A DNA stretch of 64,000 bases from Burkholderiales bacterium 8X (GCA_902506565.1 LR732703.1:4554863-4618862), one strand, 5' to 3'. Counted from the stretch's first letter, positions 42,571 to 52,363 are shown. Notes: generated by a model not told the origin, from the sequence alone. Program-made: numbers and translations.

Positions 42571-42599
42571 GGAAAACCTTGAAGCAAGAGGGATCGAGT

Positions 42600-43262
42600 C
42601 TAAGCCAGCGGTTCAGCGCCGCATTCGCCTTCTTGCTTTCGCGCCCAGACGATGCAGCGCGCTGCGTCCAACCCAGGAACATCGAGTTGTTCCACGTGAA
42701 ACACATCGATGCCGCTGCCGAGACCGGAGAGTTCGTCCGTCGGTACTTTGCCCTTTAGCGCCATCCAACAACCTTCCGAGGAAAGCAGGTGTCGCGAGCC
42801 ATCGAAGAAATCCGCAAGCGACGCGAACGCTCGCGAGCTGATCACCGCGTACTGGCCTCGGTGTGCCTCGACCCGCTCATGAACCGCGCGGAGATTTTCC
42901 AAGCGAAGTTCGGCAGCTACCTGCTGCACGAACGCCACCTTCTTTGCCACGGCATCCAGGCAAGTCACGTTCAAATCTCGTCGCATGATCGCGATGACCA
43001 CGCCCGGCAAGCCGGCGCCCGAACCCACGTCCAGCAAGTCGCCCGCGCTGGCGAACTGGCGCGCGAGCGGTGGCATTGCTGCCAAACTGTCGAGAAGGTG
43101 ATGGCTCAGCACAGAGTCCGTGTCACGCAAGGCGGTCAAGTTGTAGACCTTGTTCCACCGGAGTATCAATTTGCCGAAGGCGAGCAGCTGTTCCAGCTGA
43201 AGCTCGCTCAGCTGAAGTCCGAGGGCTTCACCGCGCGATCGCAAACGCTCGACGTCGCTCAT
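42600..43262 (-). CDS. rsmG: 16S rRNA (guanine527-N7)-methyltransferase RsmG
   Basis: 220 residues. The SAM-binding motif '[20 protein letters not shown]' and '[20 protein letters not shown]', with '[15 protein letters not shown]', identify RsmG (GidB), which methylates G527 of 16S rRNA. Its ATG overlaps the mnmG stop by four bases. A parS-like site lies inside the gene. Confidence 0.95.
   Translation of the reverse strand: MSDVERLRSRGEALGLQLSELQLEQLLAFGKLILRWNKVYNLTALRDTDSVLSHHLLDSLAAMPPLARQFASAGDLLDVGSGAGLPGVVIAIMRRDLNVTCLDAVAKKVAFVQQVAAELRLENLRAVHERVEAHRGQYAVISSRAFASLADFFDGSRHLLSSEGCWMALKGKVPTDELSGLGSGIDVFHVEQLDVPGLDAARCIVWARKQEGECGAEPLA
42688..42703. promoter_or_regulatory. parS-like site, one mismatch
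   Basis: TGTTCCACGTGAAACA differs from the consensus parS palindrome TGTTTCACGTGAAACA by one base. It is inside rsmG, about 2.3 kb from parB, and a perfect copy lies 1.1 kb away in mnmG. Confidence 0.85.
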
Positions 43263-45211
43263 TCGGCTTGCTGCGCCTCGGTGGCCACCGCGGCGGCATC
43301 CATTCCAAGGCCTTTGCCGTGGCGCCGAAGATGCACCATCAGCAACGAAATGGCAGCCGGCGTGATGCCGGAAATGCGCGAAGCGAGTCCCAGCGTTTCG
43401 GGTCGATGCTTGTTCAACTTTTGGCGGACTTCAAAGCTGAGCGCAGAGACCTCGCTGTAATCGAGATCCGCAGGAAGCTTGAGGCTTTCCAGTCGAGAGG
43501 CTCGCTCGACTTCGTCATGCTGGCGGCCGATATACCCGGCGTACTTCGCAGCAATCTCGATCTGCTCGATCTCGACTTCGCCGAGTTCGACCATCGGCCC
43601 GTACTTGCCGCCGTCCAGCGACATCAAGTTCTTGTAGCTGACGCCAGGGCGCCGCAGCAGGTCGCCCAGGTTGTACTCGCGTTCGATGGCCTTTCCGAGT
43701 ACCCGCGCAGATTCTTCAGGCGGAAGATTGCGCGGGTTGACCCAGACCGACTTCAGCCGCTCTGTTTCACGTGAAACATCGTCGCGCTTTCGGCAGAACG
43801 CGGTCCAGCGAGCATCCTCCACAAGCCCCAACTTTCGGCCTGCTTCGGTCAGGCGCATGTCGGCGTTGTCTTCCCGCAGCTGCAGCCTGAACTCTGCGCG
43901 GCTGGTGAACATGCGATACGGCTCGGTCACGCCCTTGGTGATCAGGTCGTCGACCAGCACGCCGATATAGGCTTGGTCACGCCGCGGCAGCCACGGCTCG
44001 TCGCCCCGACACTGCAGGGCTGCATTCAAGCCGGCAAACAGACCTTGGGCCGCCGCTTCTTCATAGCCGGTGGTGCCGTTGATCTGCCCGGCGAAGAACA
44101 AGCCCTTGATAGCCCGCGTCTCGAAGTTGCTCTTGAGCTCGCGTGGGTCGAAGTAGTCGTATTCGATGGCATAGCCCGGACGAAGGATGTGCGCGTTCTC
44201 AAGCCCCTGCATCGACCGGACCAGATCGAGCTGGACATCGAAAGGCAAGCTGGTCGAGATGCCGTTCGGGTAGTACTCGTTCGTGGTCAAACCCTCGGGC
44301 TCGAGAAAGATCTGGTGGCTGTCCTTGTCCGCGAACCGATTGACCTTGTCCTCGACGCTCGGGCAATAGCGCGGTCCGACGCCATCGATCTTGCCGGTGA
44401 ACATCGGCGATCGATCGAAACCCGATCGGATGATCTCGTGGGTGCGTGCGTTGGTCGACGTGATCCAGCAAGGAACCTGTCGCGGGTGCATGTCGACGCT
44501 GCCCATGAAACTGAAGACCGGCAAGGTCTCGCTGCCACCCGGCATGCCATCACCAGGCTGCTCGACACACTTGGCGAAGTCGATGGTTCGGCCATCCAGG
44601 CGAGGCGGCGTGCCGGTCTTGAGCCTTCCCTGCGGCAACTTGAGTTCTTTCAAGCGCGCAGACAGCGAAACCGCTGGCGGGTCACCCGCGCGCCCCGCCT
44701 GGTAGTTGTCGAGACCCACGTGGATTCGCCCATCCAGGAAGGTGCCGGCGGTCAGCACCACTGCTCGCGCGCGGAATCGAATGCCGACCTGCGTGACGGC
44801 GCCCACGACCTTGTCGCCTTCGATCATGAGGTCATCGACGGCTTGCTGGAACAGCATCAGGTTCGGCTGATCTTCGAGCCGCCGACGGATAGCCGCCTTG
44901 TAGAGGATTCGATCGGCCTGCGCCCGGGTGGCACGCACCGCCGGGCCCTTGCTCGAATTGAGAATGCGGAATTGAATGCCGGCCTCGTCGGTCGCGATGC
45001 CCATCGCACCGCCGAGCGCATCCACTTCCTTCACCAGGTGGCCCTTGCCGATCCCGCCGATCGACGGGTTGCAGCTCATCTGGCCGAGCGTTTCGATGTT
45101 GTGTGTCAGCAGCAAGGTTCGAGCGCCCATCCGCGCCGATGCCAAGGCCGCTTCGGTTCCGGCATGGCCGCCGCCAACGACGATGACGTCGAATTCTTCG
45201 GGATAGAGCAT
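43259..45211 (-). CDS. mnmG: tRNA uridine-5-carboxymethylaminomethyl modification enzyme MnmG
   Basis: 650 residues from the ATG at 45211 ('[20 protein letters not shown]'). FAD-binding GGGHAG, '[20 protein letters not shown]', '[20 protein letters not shown]' and '[20 protein letters not shown]' are invariant GidA/MnmG features. With MnmE it modifies U34 of certain tRNAs. First gene of the operon leading to parAB; a perfect parS site is in its 3' half. Confidence 0.97.
   Translation of the reverse strand: MLYPEEFDVIVVGGGHAGTEAALASARMGARTLLLTHNIETLGQMSCNPSIGGIGKGHLVKEVDALGGAMGIATDEAGIQFRILNSSKGPAVRATRAQADRILYKAAIRRRLEDQPNLMLFQQAVDDLMIEGDKVVGAVTQVGIRFRARAVVLTAGTFLDGRIHVGLDNYQAGRAGDPPAVSLSARLKELKLPQGRLKTGTPPRLDGRTIDFAKCVEQPGDGMPGGSETLPVFSFMGSVDMHPRQVPCWITSTNARTHEIIRSGFDRSPMFTGKIDGVGPRYCPSVEDKVNRFADKDSHQIFLEPEGLTTNEYYPNGISTSLPFDVQLDLVRSMQGLENAHILRPGYAIEYDYFDPRELKSNFETRAIKGLFFAGQINGTTGYEEAAAQGLFAGLNAALQCRGDEPWLPRRDQAYIGVLVDDLITKGVTEPYRMFTSRAEFRLQLREDNADMRLTEAGRKLGLVEDARWTAFCRKRDDVSRETERLKSVWVNPRNLPPEESARVLGKAIEREYNLGDLLRRPGVSYKNLMSLDGGKYGPMVELGEVEIEQIEIAAKYAGYIGRQHDEVERASRLESLKLPADLDYSEVSALSFEVRQKLNKHRPETLGLASRISGITPAAISLLMVHLRRHGKGLGMDAAAVATEAQQAE
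43763..43778. promoter_or_regulatory. parS centromere site
   Basis: TGTTTCACGTGAAACA is a perfect match to the 16-bp consensus parS bound by ParB. It lies within mnmG, as often seen in origin-proximal regions, and is coded through as amino acids around 'DDVSRETER'. Confidence 0.95.
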
Positions 45212-45434
45212 GAATGGTTGCGCGCCTGCGCCGGCTGCGATGAGGGGCATCGATTTTATCCACCGATGCCAGGCTCTGCAGGGCCGTTCGGCAGATGGCC
45301 CTGCATGGCAACGGCGCCGCAAATCCTTAACCAGCCTAGCATCTTCGCTATTGTTTTAATAGCAGCATCCGCCTGCCGACCGGGTGGGCACGAAGCGCGG
45401 AGTTGGCAGCGCTGCCCGGCGCGCTCTTTCGGCT
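45212..45434 (-). promoter_or_regulatory. mnmG upstream region with candidate promoter and hairpin
   Basis: No gene is seen in the 365 bases between mnmG and the transglutaminase gene. On the minus strand TAAAAT (45258-45253) with CTGCAG 17 bases before it is a candidate mnmG promoter with a weak -35. At 45347-45363 GCTATT-gtttt-AATAGC forms a six-pair hairpin of a type seen repeatedly in Comamonadaceae intergenic DNA. Confidence 0.4.
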
Positions 45435-45590
45435 TGACCCGCCGCGCTGATCGGTTGCGCTGATCCGCCGTGCTAAACCGTCTTGCTAATCCGCCGCGTT
45501 AATCCGCCGCGTTGATCCGGCGGGTTAATCCGGCGGGTTAATCCGGCGCGTGAATCCGCCGCGCCGTTTCGCCGTACTAATCCGTCGCGC
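45435..45590. repeat. 13-bp minisatellite, about 12 copies
   Basis: Twelve consecutive 13-base units of the form TAATCCGCCGCGT occupy exactly 156 bases. Units five and six are identical; others differ by one to several bases (for example TGATCCGGCGGGT, TAATCCGGCGCGT, and the diverged CGTTTCGCCGTAC). The last units reach into the 3' end of the transglutaminase gene and supply its stop codon. Confidence 0.88.
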
Positions 45591-46497
45591 TCAGCGTATG
45601 AGCCGACGACTCCGGATCGCTGTCACCGGTCACCGCGACCGGCACCGGTTTTTCGATGCCGACCAATTGCCCGCTCGGCTCGGGCGTGGTCGAAGGCGAC
45701 AACGATTCATCCTGCGTTTCCCGAACGACCAGGCTCTTCCCGGTCATCTGCACCGGGCCGAAGATCGTGCAGAAAGCGACGTCCTTGGCATCGCGCCCGG
45801 TGCCGACCCGCACCAGCCGATCCACCGGCGCCATCCGCGTCGGATCGAACAGCACCCACTGGCCGCCGATCCACGCCTCGAACACCGCATGGAAGTCCTG
45901 CGGCGGCTCGCTGAACCAGACATAGCCGACCACCAGCCGCGCCGGGATGTTCAAGGCCCGGCAGAAAGTGATGCCGAGGTGCGCGAAGTCGCGGCAGACA
46001 CCTGCGCGCTCGACGAACACTTCGCGCGCCGTCGTCGTCGACACGCTGCTGCCCGGCTCGTAGGTGATGCTTTCGTAGATCCAGTCGACGATCGCCTGCA
46101 CCCGTCCGATGCCCTGCGGCAAGTCGCCGAAAAGCTGCTGCGCGCAGCGCGACATGAGATCCGACTCGCAGTACCGGGTCGGCATCAGATAGTGGATCAG
46201 TTCGTTCGGAACCCGGTTGACCGGCACTTCCTCGAGGTCCGGCGAAACGATCGGCTGGGCGCGCTGAACATGCGCCTTGTACGAGATGCGGAGCGGCCCC
46301 GGCGCGGCGTCGAAGCGGAAGAAACGGTTGCCGCTCGATTCGTCGCAGAAGGCCTGCAGCTTCACCGGCGGCTCGATGGTGAGCTTTTCGCTGATCACCG
46401 CCTGCGATCCGCTCCGTGCCGCTTCGATGTTGAGCAGCATGTGAGCCGGCGCGCGGACTTCGTAGTCCAGTTGCGCTTCGATGGTCGAGAAATGCAT
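45577..46497 (-). CDS. Transglutaminase-like cysteine protease domain protein
   Basis: 306 residues. An N-terminal beta domain (about 1-90) is followed by a transglutaminase-like domain with catalytic Cys168 in 'ERAGVCRDFAHLG', His in 'PQDFHAVFEAWIGG' and Asp in 'VLFDPTRMAPVDR'. Such bacterial proteins are likely peptidases or amidases, not crosslinkers. No signal peptide, so probably cytoplasmic. The C-terminal 50 residues are Pro/Ser/Thr-rich, and the last residues come from the 13-bp repeat. Confidence 0.87.
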   Translation of the reverse strand: MHFSTIEAQLDYEVRAPAHMLLNIEAARSGSQAVISEKLTIEPPVKLQAFCDESSGNRFFRFDAAPGPLRISYKAHVQRAQPIVSPDLEEVPVNRVPNELIHYLMPTRYCESDLMSRCAQQLFGDLPQGIGRVQAIVDWIYESITYEPGSSVSTTTAREVFVERAGVCRDFAHLGITFCRALNIPARLVVGYVWFSEPPQDFHAVFEAWIGGQWVLFDPTRMAPVDRLVRVGTGRDAKDVAFCTIFGPVQMTGKSLVVRETQDESLSPSTTPEPSGQLVGIEKPVPVAVTGDSDPESSAHTLSATD

Positions 46498-46643
46498 GGC
46501 GATGAACCGGCTTCGTCACCGGCAGAAAAGAGGTGGCCACAAAAAAGATGCGGCGCCCGGAGGCACCGCATCGGCATGGTTGTCGGATCGATCGGCGCCG
46601 ATCGCGCCGCGCGGTCCCCGCAGTGCGAGACCCGCTACCCTGG

Positions 46644-46829
46644 CTAGTCGATCGCCTTCTTCACCGCGCCGACACCCAATGCGGCCAGCACCAGGAAGAT
46701 CACGGCCAGGATCAGGAACAGACCGAACAACACCTTCGCGATGCCTGCTGCGCCTGCGGCCACGCCGCCGAAGCCCAAAGCACCTGCCACCAGCGAAACG
46801 ATCGCAAAAATGATCGCGTACTTCAACAT
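46644..46829 (-). CDS. DUF1328 small membrane protein (YtjA-like)
   Basis: 61 residues from the ATG at 46829 with AAGGAG upstream. Two membrane helices with '[20 protein letters not shown]' between, and a short basic end 'VKKAID', are the DUF1328/YtjA pattern. Function unknown; often stress-induced in beta-proteobacteria. Confidence 0.88.
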   Translation of the reverse strand: MLKYAIIFAIVSLVAGALGFGGVAAGAAGIAKVLFGLFLILAVIFLVLAALGVGAVKKAID

Positions 46830-47011
46830 GCTCAGCTCCTTGTCGAGACGGCCATCCGCCCCTTGAAGCCCAGCATAGGAATGCACCCGGCTGTTCCGGA
46901 TAGTCGCCACGCCTTTCGAGCCGTAGGACAAAAACGGGACGGGTTCGAAACCGCTAGCATCGACCCGCATTCATCCACACACAACAAACCCGTTCACCCT
47001 GGAGCAATCGA

Positions 47012-47632
47012 ATGAAACTGTATTTCTCGCCCGGCGCCTGCTCGCTTTCTCCGCACATCGTGCTGCACGAGGCCGGTCTCGCGTTCGAGCCGGTCATGGC
47101 CAGCACCAAGACCCACAAGCTGGCCGATGGCGGCGACTACTACGAGATCAATCCGCTCGGCTACGTGCCGATGCTCGAACTGGACGACGGCACGCGGTTG
47201 CGCGAAGGCCCGGCGATCGTGCAGTACATCGCCGACCTGGCGCCCGCCAAGAACCTCGCGCCGGCCGCCGGCACCCTGCAGCGCTATCGGCTGCAGGAGT
47301 GGCTCAACTTCATCGGCACGGAGATGCACAAGGGCTATTCGCCGATGTTCAACCCGAACATGCCCGAAGAAGCCAAGACCATCGCGCAGACCCGACTCAA
47401 GTCCCGCTACCAATGGCTCGATGGCCAGTTGAAGGACAAGGAGTACCTGATGGGCGAACACTTCAGCGTGGCCGATGCCTACCTGTTCACCGTCACCAAC
47501 TGGGCCAAGCCGACCAACCTCGACCTCGCGCCCTATCCCAACGTGCAAGCCTGGCATGCCCGTGTCGGCGAACGTCCGGCCGTGCAGGCCGCGCTCAAGG
47601 CCGAGGCCGACGCCAAGGCTGCCGCGGCCTGA
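47012..47632 (+). CDS. Glutathione S-transferase (GstA/beta class)
   Basis: 206 residues. The N-terminal thioredoxin-like domain begins 'MKLYFSPGACSLSPHIVLHE', with the Ser/Cys region of beta-class GSTs and 'GYVPMLELDDGTRLREGPAI'. The helical C-terminal domain has 'FSVADAYLFTVTNWAKPTN'. Conjugates glutathione to electrophiles in the cytoplasm. GGAG precedes the ATG. Confidence 0.93.
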   Translation: MKLYFSPGACSLSPHIVLHEAGLAFEPVMASTKTHKLADGGDYYEINPLGYVPMLELDDGTRLREGPAIVQYIADLAPAKNLAPAAGTLQRYRLQEWLNFIGTEMHKGYSPMFNPNMPEEAKTIAQTRLKSRYQWLDGQLKDKEYLMGEHFSVADAYLFTVTNWAKPTNLDLAPYPNVQAWHARVGERPAVQAALKAEADAKAAAA

Positions 47633-47674
47633 CCTGAACCTGCGCCCGAACCTGCTCCTGAAGCGACAGGCGCC

Positions 47675-49429
47675 CTAGAGCAGATCCGGCCGCTCGCGCA
47701 TGCGGGCGGCGGTCTGCCGGATCGCGGCGACATCCGCTTCGCCGAATCGCTCGAGGTTGCGGGTCATCATCACGGTCCGCGGGTTCGCCTTCAGCATCGT
47801 CTCGTGGCGAGCGACGAAGTCCCAGTACATCACCGTCATCGGGCATGCGCCCTCGCCGCTTCGAACACCCGGCTTGTAGCGGCAGCTGTCGCAGTAATTG
47901 CTCATGCGCCGGATATAGGCGCCGCCGCCCGCATAGGGCTTGGTCACGAAGCGGGCGCCGTCCGCGAAGAGCGACATGCCGACCGTGTTCGGCAACTCCA
48001 CCCATTCGATCGCATCCACGTACACCGACAGATACCAGGCGTGCACCTGCGAAGGCGCCACGCCGAAGGTCAGCGCGAAGTTGCCGGTGACCATCAAGCG
48101 CTGGATGTGATGCGCGTAGCCGCGCGCGAGCGTCTGGCCGATCGACTGGCGCATGCAGTTCATCTGCACCTCGCCGGTCCAGTACCAGCCCGGAAGGTCG
48201 GCTTCGTGTCCGAGCACGTTGGCTTCGAGCAGCTTCGGCATCCGCCACCAGTAGACGCCCCGCATGAACTCGCGCCAGCCGAGGATCTGACGCACGAAGC
48301 CTTCGACCGCCTCGAGCGGTGCCCGGTGGGCCTTCCATTCGGCGACCGCGGCCGCGATCACCTCTCGGGGATCGAGCAACTTGAGATTGAGCGATGACGA
48401 CAGGAGGCCGTGGTACAGGAAGGGCTCGTCCGTCCACATCGCATCCTGGAAGCGACCGAAGTCCTGCAGCCGATGCGCCATGAAGTCCTCGAGCGCGAGC
48501 AGCGCGTCGGCGCGGGTCACCGGCCAGTCGAACTGCTCGGCGCTGCCGTAGTGATCGCCGAAATGCAGCTCGACGTCCGCCAGCACTTCCCGCGTGACCG
48601 CATCCGGCTCGAAGCTGGGTGGGCGCGGCAGCAGGCCCGGCCCGGCGCGGCCGAAGGCGCCGCGGTTGTCGTGGTCGAAGTTCCACTGCCCGCCAGCCGG
48701 ACCGCCGGCGGGATCGAGCAGCAGCTGGTGCTTCTCGCGCATCCGCCGATAGAAGGCTTCCATCACCAGCCGCGACTTGCCGCGGACATGGTCCCTGAAT
48801 TCGGATCGCGAGGCGAGGAAGTGCAGGTCGTCGCGCTGGTCGAGCCGCACGCCGGCCTCGCGGCAGCATTCGGCGATGGCTTGTTCCAGGCGCCATTCGC
48901 CGGCCTCGACCATCACCACCGCCTGGGGCGCGTGGCGCGCGATCGCATCCGCCAATGCATCCGCGAGGGTCGCGAAATCGTGGCTGCCGATGCGCCGGTA
49001 GGCGAGCGGCCAGCCGCGCGCCTGCACCTCGAGCGCGAAGTGCCGCATCGCCGAGAAGAAGATGGCGGTGCGCATCTTGGTGCTCGGCACATGCTCGGAT
49101 TCCTCGCGCACCTCGGCCATCCAGATCGCATCCCGGGCGGGATCGAAACGCTCGAGTGCGACGCTGGTCGGGCTGAGCTGGTCGCCCAGCACCACGACCA
49201 GGTGCCGCAGCGGGGATGGCAATGCGCGTTGCGGCTGCAGGCCTTCGAAGCCGCCGTCGAGCGATTCGGGGGAGGGTTCGCTCGCACCGCTCGCGCGATG
49301 GGCCTCGCCGGGTTCGCCGCTGATGCCGCTCGCGTCGCTCATGTCGCTGATGCCGCTGATGCCGCTGATGCCGCTGATGCCGCTGATGTCATCATCCTTC
49401 GCTCGCCTCGAACTCGACGCCTCTTTCAT
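47675..49429 (-). CDS. FeS-type (6-4) photolyase/cryptochrome (PhrB-like)
   Basis: 584 residues from the ATG at 49429, fixed by ATGA overlap with the MFS stop. After a 70-residue low-complexity leader with repeated Gly-Ile-Ser, the DPRP domain begins 'LRHLVVVLGDQLSPTSVALE'. The FAD domain has 'LGWREFMRGVYWWRMPKL', 'RLMVTGNFALTFGVAPSQVH' and 'PNTVGMSLFADGARFVTKP'. Cysteines for a [4Fe-4S] cluster are in 'SNYCDSCRYKPG' and 'GACPMTVMYWDFV', with an earlier 'MNCMRQS'. This is the FeS-BCP class, which repairs (6-4) photoproducts by light. Confidence 0.9.
   Translation of the reverse strand: MKEASSSRRAKDDDISGISGISGISGISDMSDASGISGEPGEAHRASGASEPSPESLDGGFEGLQPQRALPSPLRHLVVVLGDQLSPTSVALERFDPARDAIWMAEVREESEHVPSTKMRTAIFFSAMRHFALEVQARGWPLAYRRIGSHDFATLADALADAIARHAPQAVVMVEAGEWRLEQAIAECCREAGVRLDQRDDLHFLASRSEFRDHVRGKSRLVMEAFYRRMREKHQLLLDPAGGPAGGQWNFDHDNRGAFGRAGPGLLPRPPSFEPDAVTREVLADVELHFGDHYGSAEQFDWPVTRADALLALEDFMAHRLQDFGRFQDAMWTDEPFLYHGLLSSSLNLKLLDPREVIAAAVAEWKAHRAPLEAVEGFVRQILGWREFMRGVYWWRMPKLLEANVLGHEADLPGWYWTGEVQMNCMRQSIGQTLARGYAHHIQRLMVTGNFALTFGVAPSQVHAWYLSVYVDAIEWVELPNTVGMSLFADGARFVTKPYAGGGAYIRRMSNYCDSCRYKPGVRSGEGACPMTVMYWDFVARHETMLKANPRTVMMTRNLERFGEADVAAIRQTAARMRERPDLL
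49346..49381. repeat. 9-bp in-frame repeat in photolyase leader
   Basis: Four perfect copies of GCTGATGCC, flanked by degenerate copies (about 49328-49390), encode repeated Gly-Ile-Ser near the N-terminus of the photolyase. A 9-bp unit keeps the frame when copies are gained or lost. Confidence 0.85.
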
Positions 49430-50679
49430 CCCGCCGACGGGCGCGTCAAAGGCTTCTGCCTCGATGCCAACAAGGCGCCCATCCAGAGCGCGAGCGCCGA
49501 GAAGACCAGCCCGCGTGCGAGCCCGCCCGCGCCGTCCGAGATCCAGCCGGTCGCGGTCGGCCCGACGATCTGTCCGAGCGCGAACACCACCGTGAAGACG
49601 CTGATGCCGGCCACCCATCGCTCGCGCGGCAGGTTGTGGCGCACCAGCGCCGTGGTCGAAGCCACCACCGACAGGAACACGCCGCCGAAGAGCAAGCCCG
49701 AGACCATCGTCGACCACCAGGCCGGGCTCAGCACCGGCAACACGGTCGCGATGCCGAGCAAGGCATTCAGCACCGACTGCGGCTGCCCGCCGCGATACCG
49801 GTCGAGCAAGCCGGCCCAGAGCCGCGACGACAGCACGCAGGCCACGCCGAGCAAGGCATAGAAGAGCGTGACGTCGCCCGGCCGGGCGCCCTGCTCCCGC
49901 AGCAACGCGATCACGAAGGTCATGTAGCCGATGTAGCCGGTGCCGAAGCAGGCATAGCCGGCGAGCGCCCAGCCGAACGGTCGGATCAGGCCCTGGTTTC
50001 GCGGTGGTGGCGCCGCGACGACTCGAAGCGCCGGATTTGCCTTCTGGCGCCCATCCCCCTCCAACTCCAACTCCAAGGATCGCGCCGCCCGCCACAACAC
50101 CGCTGTCGCGGCGAGACTGGCAGCGGCGAGCGCCCACCAGGCCCAGGCCCAGCCGTGCGGCACGGAACTCGCCGCCTCGAGCACCTGCGGCACCAGCAAG
50201 GCGGACAAGGTGATGCCGAACCCGGTGCCGCCGTAGTAGATGCCGAGCAGAAAGCCCGCGCCGGTCGGCTCCCGTTCGCCGAGCCGCGCCGCCAGCAGGC
50301 CACCGGCCACGAACACCCAGGCGCTGGCAAGACCTGCAAGCAGCCGCTGCACCAGAAGGGCCGGCGCCGAGACGAAGAAGCCGCTCGCCGCCATGAACAG
50401 GCTGGCCAGCAGCGCACCGGCGACCAGCAGCCTCGCCGCGCCGAAGCGCCGCATCAGCGCCGGCGTGCCGAGCGCTCCGAGCAGGTAGCCGGCCGCGTTG
50501 GCCGTGTTCATGCCGCCGGCCAGCGCGTAGCTCCAGCCCAGGTCGCTTCGCATCGGCGGCAGCAACAAGCCGTAGGAGAAGCGGGTGATGCCGAGCGACA
50601 CCGCCGCGCCCATCGACAGCGCCAAGGCGATCCAGAGCGGATTCGGCGGGTCGTTCTTCGCGGCTTGGAGGGTCGTCAT
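49426..50679 (-). CDS. MFS transporter, YbfB/YjiJ type
   Basis: 417 residues, 12 membrane helices. The opening 'VSLGITRFSYGLLLPPMRSD' and 'GGMNTANAAGYLLGALGTP' are characteristic of the YbfB/YjiJ (MFS_4) family, uncharacterised exporters. A charged loop (about 195-225) separates the two halves. The stop overlaps the photolyase start by four bases, so the two are in one operon. Substrate unknown. Confidence 0.88.
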   Translation of the reverse strand: MTTLQAAKNDPPNPLWIALALSMGAAVSLGITRFSYGLLLPPMRSDLGWSYALAGGMNTANAAGYLLGALGTPALMRRFGAARLLVAGALLASLFMAASGFFVSAPALLVQRLLAGLASAWVFVAGGLLAARLGEREPTGAGFLLGIYYGGTGFGITLSALLVPQVLEAASSVPHGWAWAWWALAAASLAATAVLWRAARSLELELEGDGRQKANPALRVVAAPPPRNQGLIRPFGWALAGYACFGTGYIGYMTFVIALLREQGARPGDVTLFYALLGVACVLSSRLWAGLLDRYRGGQPQSVLNALLGIATVLPVLSPAWWSTMVSGLLFGGVFLSVVASTTALVRHNLPRERWVAGISVFTVVFALGQIVGPTATGWISDGAGGLARGLVFSALALWMGALLASRQKPLTRPSAG

Positions 50680-50839
50680 CGGCGCGAATCATTCTGCGGC
50701 ATGCGCCATGCACCTACCAGAGGGACGAGAACCCGACGACAAGCAGGTCGCCGAGCTTGCGATTAGCCTTGTGCCATCAAGCAGCGCTTGTCTTGCGATC
50801 GGCCCATCGGCGATCGCCCCATCGATCCAACCCATCCAG

Positions 50840-51943
50840 ATGACCACTCTCTTCGACCCCCTGAAAGCCGGCGACCTCGAACTCGCCAACCGAATCGTCA
50901 TGGCGCCGCTCACCCGCAATCGCTCGCCGAACGCCATCCCGCCCGACATCGCGGTCACCTACTACGCGCAGCGCGCCACCGCCGGGCTCTTGATCACCGA
51001 GGCCACCGCCATCAGCCACCAGGGCCAGGGCTACTCCGACGTGCCCGGCCTCTACGGCACCGAGCAGCTCGACGCCTGGAAGCGCGTCACCGACGCGGTG
51101 CACGAGGCCGGCGGAAAGATCGCGGTCCAGCTCTGGCATGTCGGCCGCATCTCGCATGTCGACCTGCAGCCCGAAGGCGGTGCGCCGGTCGCGCCCTCGG
51201 CCATTCCGGCCAAGGCCAAAACCGTGCTGATCAAGAACGGCAAGGCCGAGTACGTCGACACTTCGCCGCCCCGCGCGCTCGATGCAAGCGAGCTGCCCGG
51301 CATCGTCCATACCTTCGCGGCCGCGGCGCGCAACGCGGTCGAGACCGCCGGCTTCAACGGCGTCGAGATCCACGGCGCCAACGGCTACCTGCTCGACCAG
51401 TTCCTCAAGTCGGGCAGCAACCGGCGCACCGACGACTACGGCGGCAGCATCGAGAACCGCGCCCGCCTGCTTCTCGAAGTGACCCGCGCGGTCGCCGAAG
51501 CCGCCGGACCCGGCCGCACCGGCATCCGCCTGTCGCCGGTGACGCCGGCCAACGATGCGCAGGACGACGATCCGCAGCCGCTCTTCGACTACGTGGTCAG
51601 AGAGCTCGGGCCGCTCGGCCTTGCCTACGTCCACGTCATCGAAGGCGCCACCGGCGGGCCGCGCGAAATCAAGGACCGGCCGTTCGACTACGAAGCGCTG
51701 CGCGCCGCCTACCGCGCGGCCGGCGGCAAGGGCGCCTGGATGGTGAACAACGGCTACGACCGCCCGCTGGCCGAACAGGCGCTCCAGGAAGGCGACGACC
51801 TGGTCGCCTTCGGCCGCCCCTTCATCTCGAACCCGGACCTGGTGAGGCGCCTGCGCGAAGGGGCCGAACTCAACCAATGGGACAAGGACACCTTCTATGG
51901 CGGCGGCGCCGAGGGCTACATCGACTACCCGGCGCTGGCCTGA
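50840..51943 (+). CDS. Old yellow enzyme family oxidoreductase (NemA-like)
   Basis: 367 residues from the ATG at 50840. FMN-binding and catalytic features are clear: 'IVMAPLTRNRSPNAIPP', 'QLWHVGRISHVDLQPEG', 'FNGVEIHGANGYLLDQFLKS', 'NRRTDDYGGSIENRARLL' and 'DLVAFGRPFISNPDLVRRLR'. The His-Gly-Ala-Asn substrate pair is present. Reduces activated C=C bonds and nitro compounds with NADPH. Divergent from the MFS gene. Confidence 0.92.
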   Translation: MTTLFDPLKAGDLELANRIVMAPLTRNRSPNAIPPDIAVTYYAQRATAGLLITEATAISHQGQGYSDVPGLYGTEQLDAWKRVTDAVHEAGGKIAVQLWHVGRISHVDLQPEGGAPVAPSAIPAKAKTVLIKNGKAEYVDTSPPRALDASELPGIVHTFAAAARNAVETAGFNGVEIHGANGYLLDQFLKSGSNRRTDDYGGSIENRARLLLEVTRAVAEAAGPGRTGIRLSPVTPANDAQDDDPQPLFDYVVRELGPLGLAYVHVIEGATGGPREIKDRPFDYEALRAAYRAAGGKGAWMVNNGYDRPLAEQALQEGDDLVAFGRPFISNPDLVRRLREGAELNQWDKDTFYGGGAEGYIDYPALA

Positions 51944-52057
51944 CCATTGATGGGATCGCCGGGACCGCTCGCGAGCGGCTGCCGGCGACGACCGAACGTG
52001 CAGCTTGCCGACCTCGGCGGGCTGCGCGATTTTCAGAACCTCGACATGGAGCATCCG

Positions 52058-52252
52058 ATGAGTCAGAAATTCCAGGTAACCGGCATGAGCTGCAGCCACT
52101 GCGTCGACAACGTACAAGACGCGGTCAAGACGATCGACCCCTCCGCCCAGGTGACGGTCGATCTCGAAACCGGGCATGTCGATGTCCTCAGCGAACATCC
52201 GCGGCAAGACATCGTCGCAGCGATCGAGAACGCGGGATACAAGGCCCAGTAG
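52058..52252 (+). CDS. Heavy-metal-associated (CopZ-like) domain protein
   Basis: 64 residues from the ATG at 52058, with GGAG upstream (a start four codons earlier is possible). A single HMA ferredoxin-like fold with the metal motif 'MSCSHCVDNVQDAVKTID' and the end 'IVAAIENAGYKAQ'. Binds Cu(I) or a similar soft metal and passes it to a P-type ATPase, none of which is in the window. Follows the OYE gene by 114 bases. Confidence 0.92.
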   Translation: MSQKFQVTGMSCSHCVDNVQDAVKTIDPSAQVTVDLETGHVDVLSEHPRQDIVAAIENAGYKAQ

Positions 52253-52363
52253 CGACAAAGTGCTCACCACAGCTGCGATCTCGCAGCCGAAGTGAACACT
52301 AAAGTTGTGTTTTTTGTTTCAAAGTGCAAAATGCGAGGACCGTTTAGACCGACCTGAATCGCC

